Source: Megalopta genalis (lineage: Eukaryota; Arthropoda; Insecta; Hymenoptera; Halictidae). Taken from it: a DNA stretch of 64,000 bases. The stretch lies in the NCBI RefSeq assembly GCF_051020955.1, contig NW_027476729.1, positions 85,521-149,520 of the forward strand. Reading direction: 5' to 3'. The translations under genes were made by a program, and so were the position numbers. The first letter of the stretch is position 1. Every line of letters begins with the position of its first letter. A model generated the notes under the pieces. It had not been told where the DNA came from and ran no database searches. It saw only the letters and a program-made list of their open reading frames with translations. Positions 25,767-38,546 of this stretch are shown here, piece after piece.

Positions 25767-26726
25767 GATTTGAAGCAAAACCTTCTACTTCGCATTGATT
25801 TGAAGCTAACTCATGTGTTTCGCATGCATTTGAAGCTAAACCTTCCACTCCGCATTGATTTGAAGCTAAATCATGTGTTTCGCATGCATTTGAATCTAAA
25901 CCTTATATTCCGCATTGATTTGAAGCTAACTCATGTGTTTCGCATGCATTTGAAGCTTAACCTTCTACTCCGTATTGATTTGAATCTAAATCATGTGTTT
26001 CGCATGCATTTGAAGCTAAACCTTCTATTCCGCATTGATTTGACGCTAAATCATGTGTTTCGCATGCATTTGAAGCTAAACCTTCTACTCCGCATTGATT
26101 TAAAGCTAAAACATGTGTTTCGCATGCATTTGAAGCTAAACCTTCTACTTCGCATTGATTTGAATCTAAGTCATGTGTTTCGCATGCATTTGAAGCTAAA
26201 CCATATATTCCGGATTGATTTGAAGCTAACTCATGTGTTTCGAATGCATTTGAAGCTAAACCTTCTATTCCGCATTGATTTGACGCTAACTCATGTGTTT
26301 CGCATGCATTGGAAGTTAAACCTTCTACTCCGCATTGATTTGAAGCTAAATCATGTGTTTCGCATGCATTTGAAGCTAAACCTTCTACTCCGCATTGATT
26401 TAAAGCTAAATCATGTGTTTCGCATGCATTTGAAGCTAAACCTTCTATTCCGCATTGATTTGACGCTAACTCATGTGTTTCGCATTCATTTGAAGCTAAA
26501 CCTTCTACTCCGCATTGATATAAAGCTAAAACATGTGTTTCGTATGTATTTGAAGCTAAACCTTCTACTTCGCATTGATTTGAAGCTAAATCATGTGTTT
26601 CGCATGCATTTGAAGCTAAACCATATATTCCGGATTGATTTGAAGCTAAGTCATGTGTTTCGAATGCATTTGAAGTTAAACCTTCTACTTCGCATTGATT
26701 TGAAGCTAAATCATGTGTTTCGCATG

Positions 26727-26906
26727 GAGTTGAAGCAAAACCTTCTACTTCGCATTGATTTGAAGAAAAATCATTTGTTACGCATGCATTTGAAGCTAAA
26801 CCTTCTACTCCACATTGATTTGAAGCTAAATCATGTGTTTCTCATGCATTTGAAGCTAAACATTCTACTCCACATTGATTAAAAACTAAGTCATGTGTTT
26901 CGCATG
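26727..26906. repeat. Double-stop block, copy 4, with TGA reverted
   Basis: The landmark recurs about 1,140 bp after copy 3, but the first stop position reads catttgttacg rather than catttgtgacg, so only the TAA (near 26,880) remains. The middle unit is also replaced by actccacattgatttg. This is either the ancestral state or a conversion product. Confidence 0.8.
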
Positions 26907-27355
26907 GATTTGAAGCAAAACCTTCTACTTCGCATTGATTTGAAGCTAACTCATGTGTTTCGCATGCATTTGAAGCTAAACCTTCCACTCCGCATTGATT
27001 TGAAGCTAAATCATGTGTTTCGCATGCATTTGAAGCTAAACCTTCTATTCCGCATTGATTTGACGCTAACTCATGTGTTTCGCATGCATTTGAAGATAAA
27101 CCTTCTACTCCGCATTGATTTGACGCTAACTCATGTGTTTCGCAAGCATTTGAAGCTAAACCTTCTACTTCGCATTGATTTGAAGCTAAATCATGTGTTT
27201 CGCATGCATTTGAAGCTAAACCTTCTACTCCGCATTGATTTGAAGCTAAATCATGTGTTTCGCATGGATTTGAAGCAAAACCTTCTACTTCGCATTGTTT
27301 TGAAGCTAAATCATGTGTTTCGCATGCATTTGAAGCTAATCCTTCCACTCCGCAT

Positions 27356-27385
27356 TGATTTGAAGCTAAATCTTCTACTCCACAT
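27356..27385. repeat. Hybrid B/A monomer, copy 1
   Basis: This monomer starts as B (tgatttgaagctaaatc) and ends as A (ttctactccacat). It is a fusion that removes 30 bp and shifts the dimer register. Out-of-register exchange between A and B explains it. Similar hybrids are at 38,547, 48,331 and 53,142. Confidence 0.85.
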
Positions 27386-29479
27386 TGATTTGAAGCTAAC
27401 TCATGTGTTTCGTATGCATTTGAAGCTAAACCTTCTATTCCGCATTGATTTGAAGCTAACTCATGTGTTTCGCATGCATTTGAAGTTAAACCTTCTACTT
27501 CGCATTGATTTGAAGCTAAATCATGTGTTTCGCATGGATTTGAAGCAAAACCTTCTACTCCGCATTGATTTAAAGCAGAATCATTTGTTACGCATGCATT
27601 TGAATCTAAACCTTCTATTAGGCATTGATTTGAAGCTAAATCATGTGTTTCGCATGCATTTGAAGCTAAACCTTATATTCCGCATTGATTTGAACCTAAC
27701 TCATGTGTTTCGCATGAATTTGAAGTTAAACCTTCTACTCCGCATTGATTTGAAGCTAAATCATGTGTTTCGCATGCATTTGAAGCTAAACCTTCTACAC
27801 CGCATTGATTTGAAGCCAAGTCATGTGTTTCGCATGGATTTGAAGCAAAACCTTCTACTTCGCATTGTTTTGAAGCTAAATCATGTGTTTCGCATGCATT
27901 TGAAGCTAAACCATATATTCCGCATTGATTTGAAGCTAACTCATGTGTTTCGAATGCATTTGAAGCTAAACCTTCTACTCCGCATTGATTTGAAGCTAAA
28001 TCATGTGTTTCGCATGCATTTGAAGCTAAACCTTCTATTCCGCATTGATTTGAAGCTAAATCATGTGTTTCGCATGCATTTGAAGCTAAACCATGTATTC
28101 CGGATTGATTTGAAGCTAACTCATGTGTTTCGAATGCATTTGAAGCTATACCTTCTACTTCGCATTGATTTGAAGCTAACTAATGTGTTTCGTATGCATT
28201 TGAAACTAAACCTTCTACTCCTCATTTATATGAAGCTAAATCATGTGTTTCGCATGCATTTGAAGCTAAACCTTGTGTTCCGCATTGATTTGAAGCTAAA
28301 TCAAGTGTTTCGCATGCATTTGAAGCTAAACCTTCTACTCCACATTGATTTGAAGCTAACTCATGTGTTTCGTATGCATTTGAAGCTAAACCTTCTACTC
28401 CTGATTGATATGAAGCTAAATCATGTGTTTCGCAAGCATTTGAAGCTAAACCTTCTACTCCACATAGATTTCAAGCTAAATCAAGTGTTTCGCATGCATT
28501 TGAATCTAAACCTTCTACTTCGCATTGTTTTGAAGCTAAATCATGTGTTTCGCATGCATTTGAAGCTAAACCTTCTTCTTCGCATTGATTTGAAGCAAAA
28601 TCATTTGTTACGCACGCATTTGAAGCTTAACCTTCTATTCGGCATTGATTTGAAGCTAAATCATGTGTTTCGCATGCATTTGAAGCTAAACCTTCTACTC
28701 CACATTGATTTCAAGCTAAGTCATGTGTTTCGCATGGATTTGAAGCAAAACCTTCTACTTCGCATTGATTGGAAGCTAACTCATGTGTTTCGTAAGCATT
28801 TGATGCTAAACCTTCTACTCCTCATTGATATGAAGCTAAATCATGTGTTTCGCATGCATTCGAAGCTAAACCTTACACTCCGCATTGATTTGAAGCAAAA
28901 TCATTTGTTACGCATGCATTTGAAGCTAAACATTCTATTCGGCATTGATTTGAAGCTAAATCATGTGTTTCGCATGCATTTGAAGATAAACCTTCTACTC
29001 CGCATTGATTTAAAACTAAAACATGTGTTTCGCAAGCATTTGAAGCTAAACCTTCTACTTCGCATTGATTTGAAGCTAAATCATGTGTTTCGCATGCATT
29101 TGAAGCTAAACCATATATTCCGGATTGATTTGAAGCTAACTCATGTGTTTCGAATGCATTTGAAACTAAACCTTCTACTCCGCATTGATTTGAATCTAAA
29201 TCATGTGTTTCGCATGCATTTGAAGCTAAAACTTCTATACCGCATTGATTTGAAGCTAACTCATGTGTTTAGCATGCATTTGAAGCTAAACCTTCTACTC
29301 CGCATTGATTTGAAGCTAAATCATGTGTTTCGCATGAATTTGAAGCTAAGCCTTCTATTCCGCATTGATTTGAAGCTAAATCATGTGTTTCGCATGCATT
29401 TGAAGCTAAACCTTCCACTCCGCACTGATTTGAAGCTAAATCATGTGTTTCGCATGCATTTGAATCTAAACCTTATATT

Positions 29480-29502
29480 CCGTACTGATTTTGAAGCTAA
29501 CT
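29480..29502. repeat. Amplified +1 insertion junction, copy 3
   Basis: Same ccgtactgattttgaagct insertion variant as at 20,691. It is followed by aactcatg here instead of atctcatg. Confidence 0.85.
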
Positions 29503-29819
29503 CATGTGTTTCGCATGCATTTGAAACTAAACCTTCTACTCCGCATTGATTTGAAGCTAAATCATGTGTTTCACATGCATTTGAAGCTAAACCTTCTATT
29601 CTGCATTGATGTGACACTAACTCATGTGTTTCGCATGCATTGGAAGTTAAACCTTCTACTCCGCATTGATTTGAAGCTAAATCATGTGTTTCGCATGCAT
29701 TTGAAGATAAACCTTCTACTCCGCATTGATTTAAAACTAAAACATGTGTTTCGCAAGCATTTGAAGCTAAACCTTCTACTTCGCATTGATTTGAATCTAA
29801 ATCATGTGTTTCGCATGCA

Positions 29820-30780
29820 TTTGAAGCTAAACCTTCTACTCCACATTGATTTCAAGCTAAGTCATGTCTTTCGCATGGATTTGAAGCAAAACCTTCTACT
29901 TCGCATTGTTTAGAAGCTAAATCATGTGTTTCGCATGCATTTGAAGCTAAACCTTCTACTCCGCATTGATTTGAAGCTAAATCATGTGTTTCGCATGCAT
30001 TTGAAGCTAAACCTTCTATTCCGCATTGATTTGACGCTAACTCATGTGTTTCGCATGCATTGGAAGTTAAACCTTCTACTCCGCATGGATTTGAAGCTAA
30101 ATCATGTGTTTCGCATGCACTTGAAGCTAAACCTTCTAGTCCGCATTGATTTAAAGCTAAAACATGTGTTTCGCATGCATTTGAAGCTAAACCTTCTACT
30201 TCGCATTGATTTGAAGCTAAATCATGTGTTTCGCATGCATTTGAAGCTAAACCATATATTCCGGATTGATTTGAAGCTAACTCATGTGTTTCGAATGCAT
30301 TTGAAGCTAAACCTTCTACTCCGCATTGATTTGAATCTAAATCATGTGTTTCGCATTCATTTGAAGCTAAACCTTCTATTCCGCATTGATTTGAAGCTAA
30401 CTCATGTGTTTCGCATGCATTTGAAGCTAAACCTTCTACTCCGCATTGATTTGAAGCTAAATCATGTGTTTCGCATGCATTTGAAGCTAAACCTTCTATT
30501 CTGCATTGATTTGACGCTAACTCATGTGTTTCGCATGCATTTGAAGCTAAACCTACTACTCCGCATTGATATAAAGCTAAAACATGTGTTTCGCATGTAT
30601 TTGAAGCTAAACCTTCTACTTCGCATTGATTTGAAGCTAAATCATGTGTTTCGCATGCATTTGAAGCTAAACCATATATTCCGGATTGATTTGAAGCTAA
30701 GTCATGTGTTTCGAATGCATTTGAAGTTAAACCTTCTACTTCGCATTGATTTGAAGCTAAATCATGTGTTTCGCATGGAG
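29820..30780. repeat. Segment copied at 40,360-41,290
   Basis: Shared private variants are catgtctttcgc (29,864 and about 40,390), cattgtttagaagc, ctagtccgc, and acctactactccgc followed by gatataaagc (30,551 and about 41,075). The right copy carries several one-base deletions that are absent here. Confidence 0.83.
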
Positions 30781-31340
30781 TTGAAGCAAAACCTTCTACT
30801 TCGCATTGATTTGAAGCTAAATCATGTGTTTCGCATGCATTTGAAGCTAAACCATATATTCCGGATTGATTTGAAGCTAAGTCATGTGTTTCGAATGCAT
30901 TTGAAGTTAAACCTTCTACTTCGCATTGATTTGAAGCTAAATCATGTGTTTCGCATGCATTTGAAGCTAAACCATATATTCCGGATTGATTTGAAGCTAA
31001 CTCATGTGTTTCGAATGCATTTGAAACTAAACCTTCTACTCCGCATTGATTTGAATCTAAATCATGTGTTTCGCATGCATTTGAAACTAAAACTTCTATA
31101 CCGCATTGATTTGAAGCTAACTCATGTGTTTAGCATGCATTTGAAGCTAAACCTTCTACTCCGCATTGATTTGAAGCTAAATCATGTGTTTCGCATGAAT
31201 TTGAAGCTAAGCCTTCTATTCCGCATTGATTTGAAGCTAAATCATGTGTTTCGCATGCATTTGAAGCTAAACCTTCCACTCCGCACTGATTTGAAGCTAA
31301 ATCATGTGTTTCGCATGCATTTGAATCTAAACCTTATATT

Positions 31341-31362
31341 CCGTACTGATTTTGAAGCTAAC
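31341..31362. repeat. Amplified +1 insertion junction, copy 4
   Basis: Same ccgtactgattttg variant, in the second copy of the 857-bp segment. Confidence 0.85.
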
Positions 31363-31786
31363 TCATGTGTTTCGCATGCATTTGAAGCTAAACCTTCTAC
31401 TCCGCATTGATTTGAAGCTAAATCATGTGTTTCACATGCATTTGAAGCTAAACCTTCTATTCCGCATTGATGTGACACTAACTCATGTGTTTCGCATGCA
31501 TTGGAAGTTAAACCTTCTACTCCGCATTGATTTGAAGCTAAATCATGTGTTTCGCATGCATTTGAAGATAAACCTTCTACTCCGCATTGATTTAAAACTA
31601 AAACATGTGTTTCGCAAGCATTTGAAGCTAAACCTTCTACTTCGCATTGATTTGAATCTAAATCATGTGTTTCGCATGCATTTGAAGCTAAACCTTCTAC
31701 TCCACATTGATTTCAAGCTAAGTCATGTATTTCGCATGGATTTGAAGCAAAACCTTCTACTTCGCATTGTTTAGAAGCTAAATCAT

Positions 31787-34700
31787 GTGTTTCGCATGCA
31801 TTTGAAGCTAAACCATATATTCCGGATTGATTTGAAGCTAACTCATGTGTTTCGAATGCATTTGAAGCTATACCTTCTACTTCGCATTGATTTGAAGCTA
31901 ACTAATGTGTTTCGTATGCATTTGAAACTAAACCTTCTACTCCTCATTTATATGAAGCTAAATCATGTGTTTCGCATGCATTTGAAGCTAAACCTTGTGT
32001 TCCGCATTGATTTGAAGCTAAATCAAGTGTTTCGCATGCATTTGAAGCTAAACCTTCTACTCCACATTGATTTGAAGCTAACTCATGTGTTTCGTATGCA
32101 TTTGAAGCTAAACCTTCTACTCCTCATTGATATGAAGCTAAATCATGTGTTTCGCAAGCATTTGAAGCTAAACCTTCTACTCCACATAGATTTCAAGCTA
32201 AATCAAGTGTTTCGCATGCATTTGAATCTAAACCTTCTACTTCGCATTGTTTTGAAGCTAAATCATGTGTTTCGCATGCATTTGAAGCTAAACCATATAT
32301 TCCGCATTGATTTGAAGCTAACTCATGTGTTTCGAATGCATTTGAAGCTAAACCTTCTACTCCGCATTGATTTGAAGCTAAATCATGTGTTTCGCATGCA
32401 TTTGAAGATAAACCTTCTACTCCGCATTGATTTAAAACTAAAACATGTGTTTCGCAAGCATTTGAAGCTAAACCTTCTTCTTCGCATTGATTTGAAGCAA
32501 AATCATTTGTTACGCACGCATTTGAAGCTTAACCTTCTATTCGGCATTGATTTGAAGCTAAATCATGTGTTTCGCATGCATTTGAAGCTAAACCTTCTAC
32601 TCCACATTGATTTCAAGCTAAATCATGTGTTTCGCATGCATTTGAAGCTAAACCTTCTATTCCGCATTGATTTGAAGCTAAATCATGTGTTTCGCATGCA
32701 TTTGAAGCTAAACCATATATTCCGGATTGATTTGAAGCTAACTCATGTGTTTCGAATGCATTTGAAGCTATACCTTCTACTTCGCATTGATTTGAAGCTA
32801 ACTAATGTGTTTCGTATGCATTTGAAACTAAACCTTCTACTCCTCATTTATATGAAGCTAAATCATGTGTTTCGCATGCATTTGAAGCTAAACCTTGTGT
32901 TCCGCATTGATTTGAAGCTAAATCAAGTGTTTCGCATGCATTTGAAGCTAAACCTTCTACTCCACATTGATTTGAAGCTAACTCATGTGTTTCGTATGCA
33001 TTTGAAGCTAAACCTTCTACTCCTCATTGATATGAAGCTAAATCATGTGTTTCGCAAGCATTTGAAGCTAAACCTTCTACTCCACATAGATTTCAAGCTA
33101 AATCAAGTGTTTCGCATGCATTTGAATCTAAACCTTCTACTTCGCATTTTTTTGAAGCTAAATCATGTGTTTCGCATGCATTTGAAGATAAACCTTCTAC
33201 TCCGCATTGATTTAAAACTAAAACATGTGTTTCGCAAGCATTTGAAGCTAAACCTTCTACTTCGCATTGATTTGAAGCTAAATCATGTGTTTCGCATGCA
33301 TTTGAAGCTAAACCATATATTCCGGATTCATTTGAAGCTAACTCATGTGTTTCGAATGCATTTGAAACTAAACCTTCTACTTCGCATTGATTTGAATCTA
33401 AATCATGTGTTTCGCATGCATTTGAAGCTAAAACTTCTATACCGCATTGATTTGAAGCTAACTCATGTGTTTAGCATGCATTTGAAGCTAAACCTTCTAC
33501 TCCGCATTGATTTGAAGCTAAATCATGTGTTTCGCATGAATTTGAAGCTAAGCCTTCTATTCCGCATTGTTTTGAAGCTAAATCATGTGTTTCGCATGCA
33601 TTTGAAGCTAAACCTTCTACTCCGCATTGATTTGAAGCTAAATCATGTGTTTCGCATGCATTTGAAGCTAAACCTTCTATTCCGCATTGATTTGACGCTA
33701 ACTCATGTGTTTCGCATGCATTGGAAGTTAAACCTTCTACTCCGCATTGATTTGAAGCTAAAACATGTGTTTCGCATGCATTTGAAGCTTATCCTTCTAT
33801 TCCGCATTGATTTGAAGCTAAATCATGTGTTTCGCATGCATTTGAAGCTAAACCTTCTACTCCGCATTGATTTGAAGCTAAATCATGTGTTTCGCATGCA
33901 TTTGATGCTAAACCATATATTCCGGATTGATTTGAAGCTAACTCATGTGTTTCGAATGCATTTGAAGCTAAACCTTCTACTTCGCATTGATTTGAATCTA
34001 AATCATTTGTTTCGCATGCATTTGAAGCTAAAACTTCTATACCGCATTGATTTGAAGCTAAATCATGTGTTTCGCATGCATTTGAGGCTAAACCATATAT
34101 TCCGGATTGATTTGAAGCTAACTCATGTGTTTCGAATGCATTTGAAGCTAAACCTTCTATTCCGCATTGATTTGAAGCTAACTCATGTGTTTCGAATGCA
34201 TTTGAAGCTATACCTTCTACTTCGCATTGATTTGAAGCTAACTAATGTGTTTCGTATGCATTTGAAACTAAACCTTCTACTCCTCATTTATATGAAGCTA
34301 AATCATGTGTTTCGCATGCATTTGAAGCTAAACCTTGTGTTCCGCATTGATTTGAAGCTAAATCAAGTGTTTCGCATGCATTTGAAGCTAAACCTTCTAC
34401 TTCGCATTGATTTGAATCTAAATCATGTGTTTCGTATGCATTTGAAGCTAAACCTTCTACTCCTCATTTATATGAAGCTAAATCATGTGTTTCGCATGCA
34501 TTTGCATCTAAACCTTATATTCCGCATTGATTTGAAGCTAACTCATGTGTTTCGCATGCATTTGAAGCTAAACCTTCTACTCCGCATTGATTTGAAGCTA
34601 AATCATGTGTTTCGCATGCATTTGAAGCTAAACCTTCTATTCCGCATTGATGTGACACTAACTCATGTGTTTCGCATGCATTGGAAGTTAAACCTTCTAC

Positions 34701-35914
34701 TCCGCATTGATTTGAAGCTAAATCATGTGTTTCGCATGCATTTGAAGATAAACCTTCTACTCCGCATTGATTTAAAACTAAAACATGTGTTTCGCAAGCA
34801 TTTGAAGATAAACCTTATACTTCGCATTGATTTGAAGCTAAATCATGTGTTTCGCATGCATTTGAAGCTAAACCATATATTCCGCATTGATTTGAAGCTA
34901 ACTCATGTGTTTCGAATGCATTTGAAGCTAAACCTTCTACTCCGCATTGATTTGAAGCCAAATCATGTGTTTCGCATGCATTTGAAACTAAACCTTCTAC
35001 TCCTCATTTATATGAAGCTAAATCATGTGTTTCGCATGCATTTGAAGCTAAACCTTGTGTTCCGCATTGATTTGAAGCTAAATCAAGTGTTTCGCATGCA
35101 TTTGAAGCTAAACCTTCTACTCCACATTGATTTGAAGCTAACTCATGTGTTTCGTATGCATTTGAAGCTAAACCTTCTACTCCTCATTGATATGAAGCTA
35201 AATCATGTGTTTCGCAAGCATTTGAAGCTAAACCTTCTACTCCACATAGATTTCAAGCTAAATCAAGTGTTTCGCATGCATTTGAATCTAAACCTTCTAC
35301 TTCGCATTGTTTTGAAGCTAAATCATGTGTTTCGCATGCATTTGAAGCTAAACCATATATTCCGCATTGATTTGAAGCTAACTCATGTGTTTCGAATGCA
35401 TTTGAAGCTAAACCTTCTACTCCGCATTTATTTGAAGCTAAATCATGTGTTTCGCATGCATTTGAAGATAAACCTTCTACTCCGCATTGATTTAAAACTA
35501 AAACATGTGTTTCGCAAGCATTTGAAGCTAAACCTTCTTCTTCGCATTGATTTGAAGCAAAATCATTTGTTACGCACGCATTTGAAGCTTAACCTTCTAT
35601 TCGGCATTGATTTGAAGCTAAATCATGTGTTTCGCATGCATTTGAAGCTAAACCTTCTACTCCACATTGATTTCAAGCTAAGTCATGTGTTTCGCATGGA
35701 TTTGAAGCTAAACCATATATTCCGCATTGATTTGAAGCTAACTCATGTGTTTCGTATGCATTTGATGCTAAACCTTCTACTCCTCATTGATATGAAGTTA
35801 AATCATGTGTTTCGCATGCATTCGAAGCTAAACCTTACACTCCGCATTGATTTGAAGCTAAATCATGTGTTTCACATGCATTTGAAGCTAAACCTTCTAC
35901 TCCGCATTGTGTGA
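31787..35914 (+). other. Open frame of 1,375 codons, repeat-derived, probably not a gene
   Basis: Same plus-strand frame and peptide repeat as the 15,175 open frame. It starts after the TAG at 31,772 and ends after the one-base deletion gcattgtgtgacac near 35,909. No unique sequence is visible at either end. Confidence 0.25.
31790..33170. repeat. Duplication with 900-bp period
   Basis: 31,790-32,270 matches 32,690-33,170 at 15 units. Landmarks are gctataccttc (31,862 and 32,762), tttatatgaagc, accttgtgttccg, aaatcaagtg and ccacatagatttcaag. One clear difference is cattgttttg versus catttttttg near 33,147. Confidence 0.84.
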
Positions 35915-36380
35915 CACTAACTCATGTGTTTCGCATGCATTGGAAGTTAAACCTTCTACTCCGCATTGATTTGAAGCGAAATCATGTGTTTCGCATGCAT
36001 TTGAAGATAAACCTTCTACTCCGCATTGATTTAAAACTAAAACATGTGTTTCGCAAGCATTTGATGCTAAACCTTCTACTTCGCATTGATTTGAATCTAA
36101 ATCATGTGTTTCGCATGCATTTGAAGCTAAACCTTCTACTCCGCATTGATTTGAAGCTAAATCATGTGTTTCGCATGCATTTGAAGCTAAACCTTCTATT
36201 CCGCATTGATTTGACGCTAACTCATGTGTTTCGAATGCATTTGAAGCTAAACCTTCTATTCCGCATTGATTTGAAGCTAAATCATGTGTTTCGCATGCAT
36301 TTGAAGCTAAACCTTCCACTCCGCACTGATTTGAAGCTAAATCATGTGTTTCGCATGCATTTGAATCTAAACCTTATATT

Positions 36381-36402
36381 CCGTACTGATTTTGAAGCTA
36401 TC
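36381..36402. repeat. Amplified +1 insertion junction, copy 5
   Basis: Same ccgtactgattttgaagct variant, followed by atctcatg as in copies 1 and 2. It lies between two copies of the -1 deletion variant gcattgtgtgacac (about 35,905 and 36,505). Confidence 0.85.
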
Positions 36403-37677
36403 TCATGTGTTTCGCATGCATTTGAAGCTAAACCTTCTACTCCGCATTGATTTGAAGCTAAATCATGTGTTTCACATGCATTTGAAGCTAAACCTTCTAT
36501 TCCGCATTGTGTGACACTAACTCATGTGTTTCGCATGCATTGGAAGTTAAACCTTCTACTCCGCATTGATTTGAAGCTAAATCATGTGTTTCGCATGCAT
36601 TTGAAGATAAACCTTCTACTCCGCATTGATTTAAAACTAAAACATGTGTTTCGCAAGCATTTGAAGCTAAACCTTCTACTTCGCATTGATTTGAATCTAA
36701 ATCATGTGTTTCGCATGCATTTGAAGCTAAACCTTCTACTCCACATTGATTTCAAGCTAAGTCATGTGTTTCGCATGGATTTGAAGCAAAACCTTCTACT
36801 TCGCATTGTTTTGAAGCTAAATCATGTGTTTCGCATGCATTTGAAGCTAAACCTTCTACTCCGCATTGATTTGAAGCTAAATCATGTGTTTCGCATGCAT
36901 TTGAAGCTAAACCTTCTATTCCGCATTGATTTGACGCTAACTCATGTGTTTCGCATGCATTGGAAGTTAAACCTTCTACTCCGCATTGATTTGAAGCTAA
37001 ATCATGTGTTTCGCATGCACTTGAAGCTAAACCTTCTAGTCCGCATTGATTTAAAGCTAAAACATGTGTTTCGCATGCATTTGAAGCTAAACCTTCTACT
37101 TCGCATTGATTTGAAGCTAAATCATGTGTTTCGCATGCATTTGAAGCTAAACCATATATTCCGGATTGATTTGAAGCTAACTCATGTGTTTCGAATGCAT
37201 TTGAAGCTAAACCTTCTACTCCGCATTGATTTGAATCTAAATCATGTGTTTCGCATTCATTTGAAGCTAAACCTTCTATTCCGCATTGATTTGAAGCTAA
37301 CTCATGTGTTTCGGATGCATTTGAAGCTAAACCTTCTACTCCGCATTGATTTGAAGCTAAATCATGTGTTTCGCATGCATTTGAAGCTAAACCTTCTATT
37401 CCGCATTGATTTGACGCTAACTCATGTGTTTCGCATGCATTTGAAGCTAAACCTTCTACTCCGCATTGATATAAAGCTAAAACATGTGTTTCGCATGTAT
37501 TTGAAGCTAAACCTTCTACTTCGCATTGATTTGAAGCTAAATCATGTGTTTCGCATGCATTTGAAGCTAAACCATATATTCCGGATTGATTTGAAGCTAA
37601 GTCATGTGTTTCGAATGCATTTGAAGTTAAACCTTCTACTTCGCATTGATTTGAAGCTAAATCATGTGTTTCGCATG

Positions 37678-37857
37678 GAGTTGAAGCAAAACCTTCTACT
37701 TCGCATTGATTTGAAGAAAAATCATTTGTGACGCATGCATTTGAAGCTAAACCTTCTATTCGGCATTGATTTGAAGCTAAATCATGTGTTTCTCATGCAT
37801 TTGAAACTAAACATTCTACTCCACATTGATTAAAAACTAAGTCATGTGTTTCGCATG
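37678..37857. repeat. Double-stop variant block, copy 5
   Basis: TGA at 37,729-37,731 and TAA at 37,831-37,833 in the plus frame, with the same variants as at 2521. Confidence 0.84.
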
Positions 37858-38546
37858 GATTTGAAGCAAAACCTTCTACTTCGCATTGATTTGAAGCTAA
37901 CTCATGTGTTTCGCATGCATTTGAAGCTAAACCTTCCACTCCGCATTGATTTGAAGCTAAATCATGTGTTTCGCATGCATTTGAATCTAAACCTTATATT
38001 CCGCATTGATTTGAAGCTAACTCATGTGTTTCGCATGCATTTGAAGCTTAACCTTCTACTCCGTATTGATTTGAATCTAAATCATGTGTTTCGCATGCAT
38101 TTGAAGCTAAACCTTCTATTCCGCATTGATTTGACGCTAAATCATGTGTTTCGCATGCATTTGAAGCTAAACCTTCCACTCCGCATTGATTTGAAGCTAA
38201 ATCATGTGTTTCGCATGCATTTGAATCTAAACCTTATATTCCGCATTGATTTGAATCTAAATCATGTGTTTCGCATGCATTTGAAGATAAACCTTCTACT
38301 CCGCATTGATTTGACGCTAACTCATGTGTTTCGCAAGCATTTGAAGCTAAACCTTCTACTTCGCATTGATTTGAAGCTAAATCATGTGTTTCGCATGCAT
38401 TTGAAGCTAAACCTTCTACTCCGCATTGATTTGAAGCTAAATCATGTGTTTCGCATGGATTTGAAGCAAAACCTTCTACTTCGCATTGTTTTGAAGCTAA
38501 ATCATGTGTTTCGCATGCATTTGAAGCTAATCCTTCCACTCCGCAT

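Larger units (their letters stand above)
27356..29502. repeat. Multi-unit block P, copy 1
   Basis: About 2.1 kb that starts at the hybrid monomer, passes the atttaaagcagaatc, gaacctaac and gccaagtc units, then gctataccttc, accttgtgttccg, ccacatagatttcaag, ccttcttcttcgc and cattcgaagc, and ends at the ccgtactgattttg junction. Other copies start at 38,547 and 53,142. This copy lacks 180 bp (three units) between cttcgcattgttttg near 28,520 and ccttcttcttcgc near 28,570 that both other copies have. Confidence 0.83.
29080..31796. repeat. Duplicated 857-bp segment, 1,860-bp offset
   Basis: 29,080-29,935 is repeated at 30,940-31,796. Both copies include tttagcatgc, gaatttgaagctaagcc, the ccgtactgattttg insertion, gatgtgacac, gaagataaacc, and end at the TAG-creating variant cattgtttagaagc (TAG at 29,911-29,913 and 31,772-31,774). 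They separate right after that, into a tctactccg unit in one and a catatattccgg unit in the other. Confidence 0.84.
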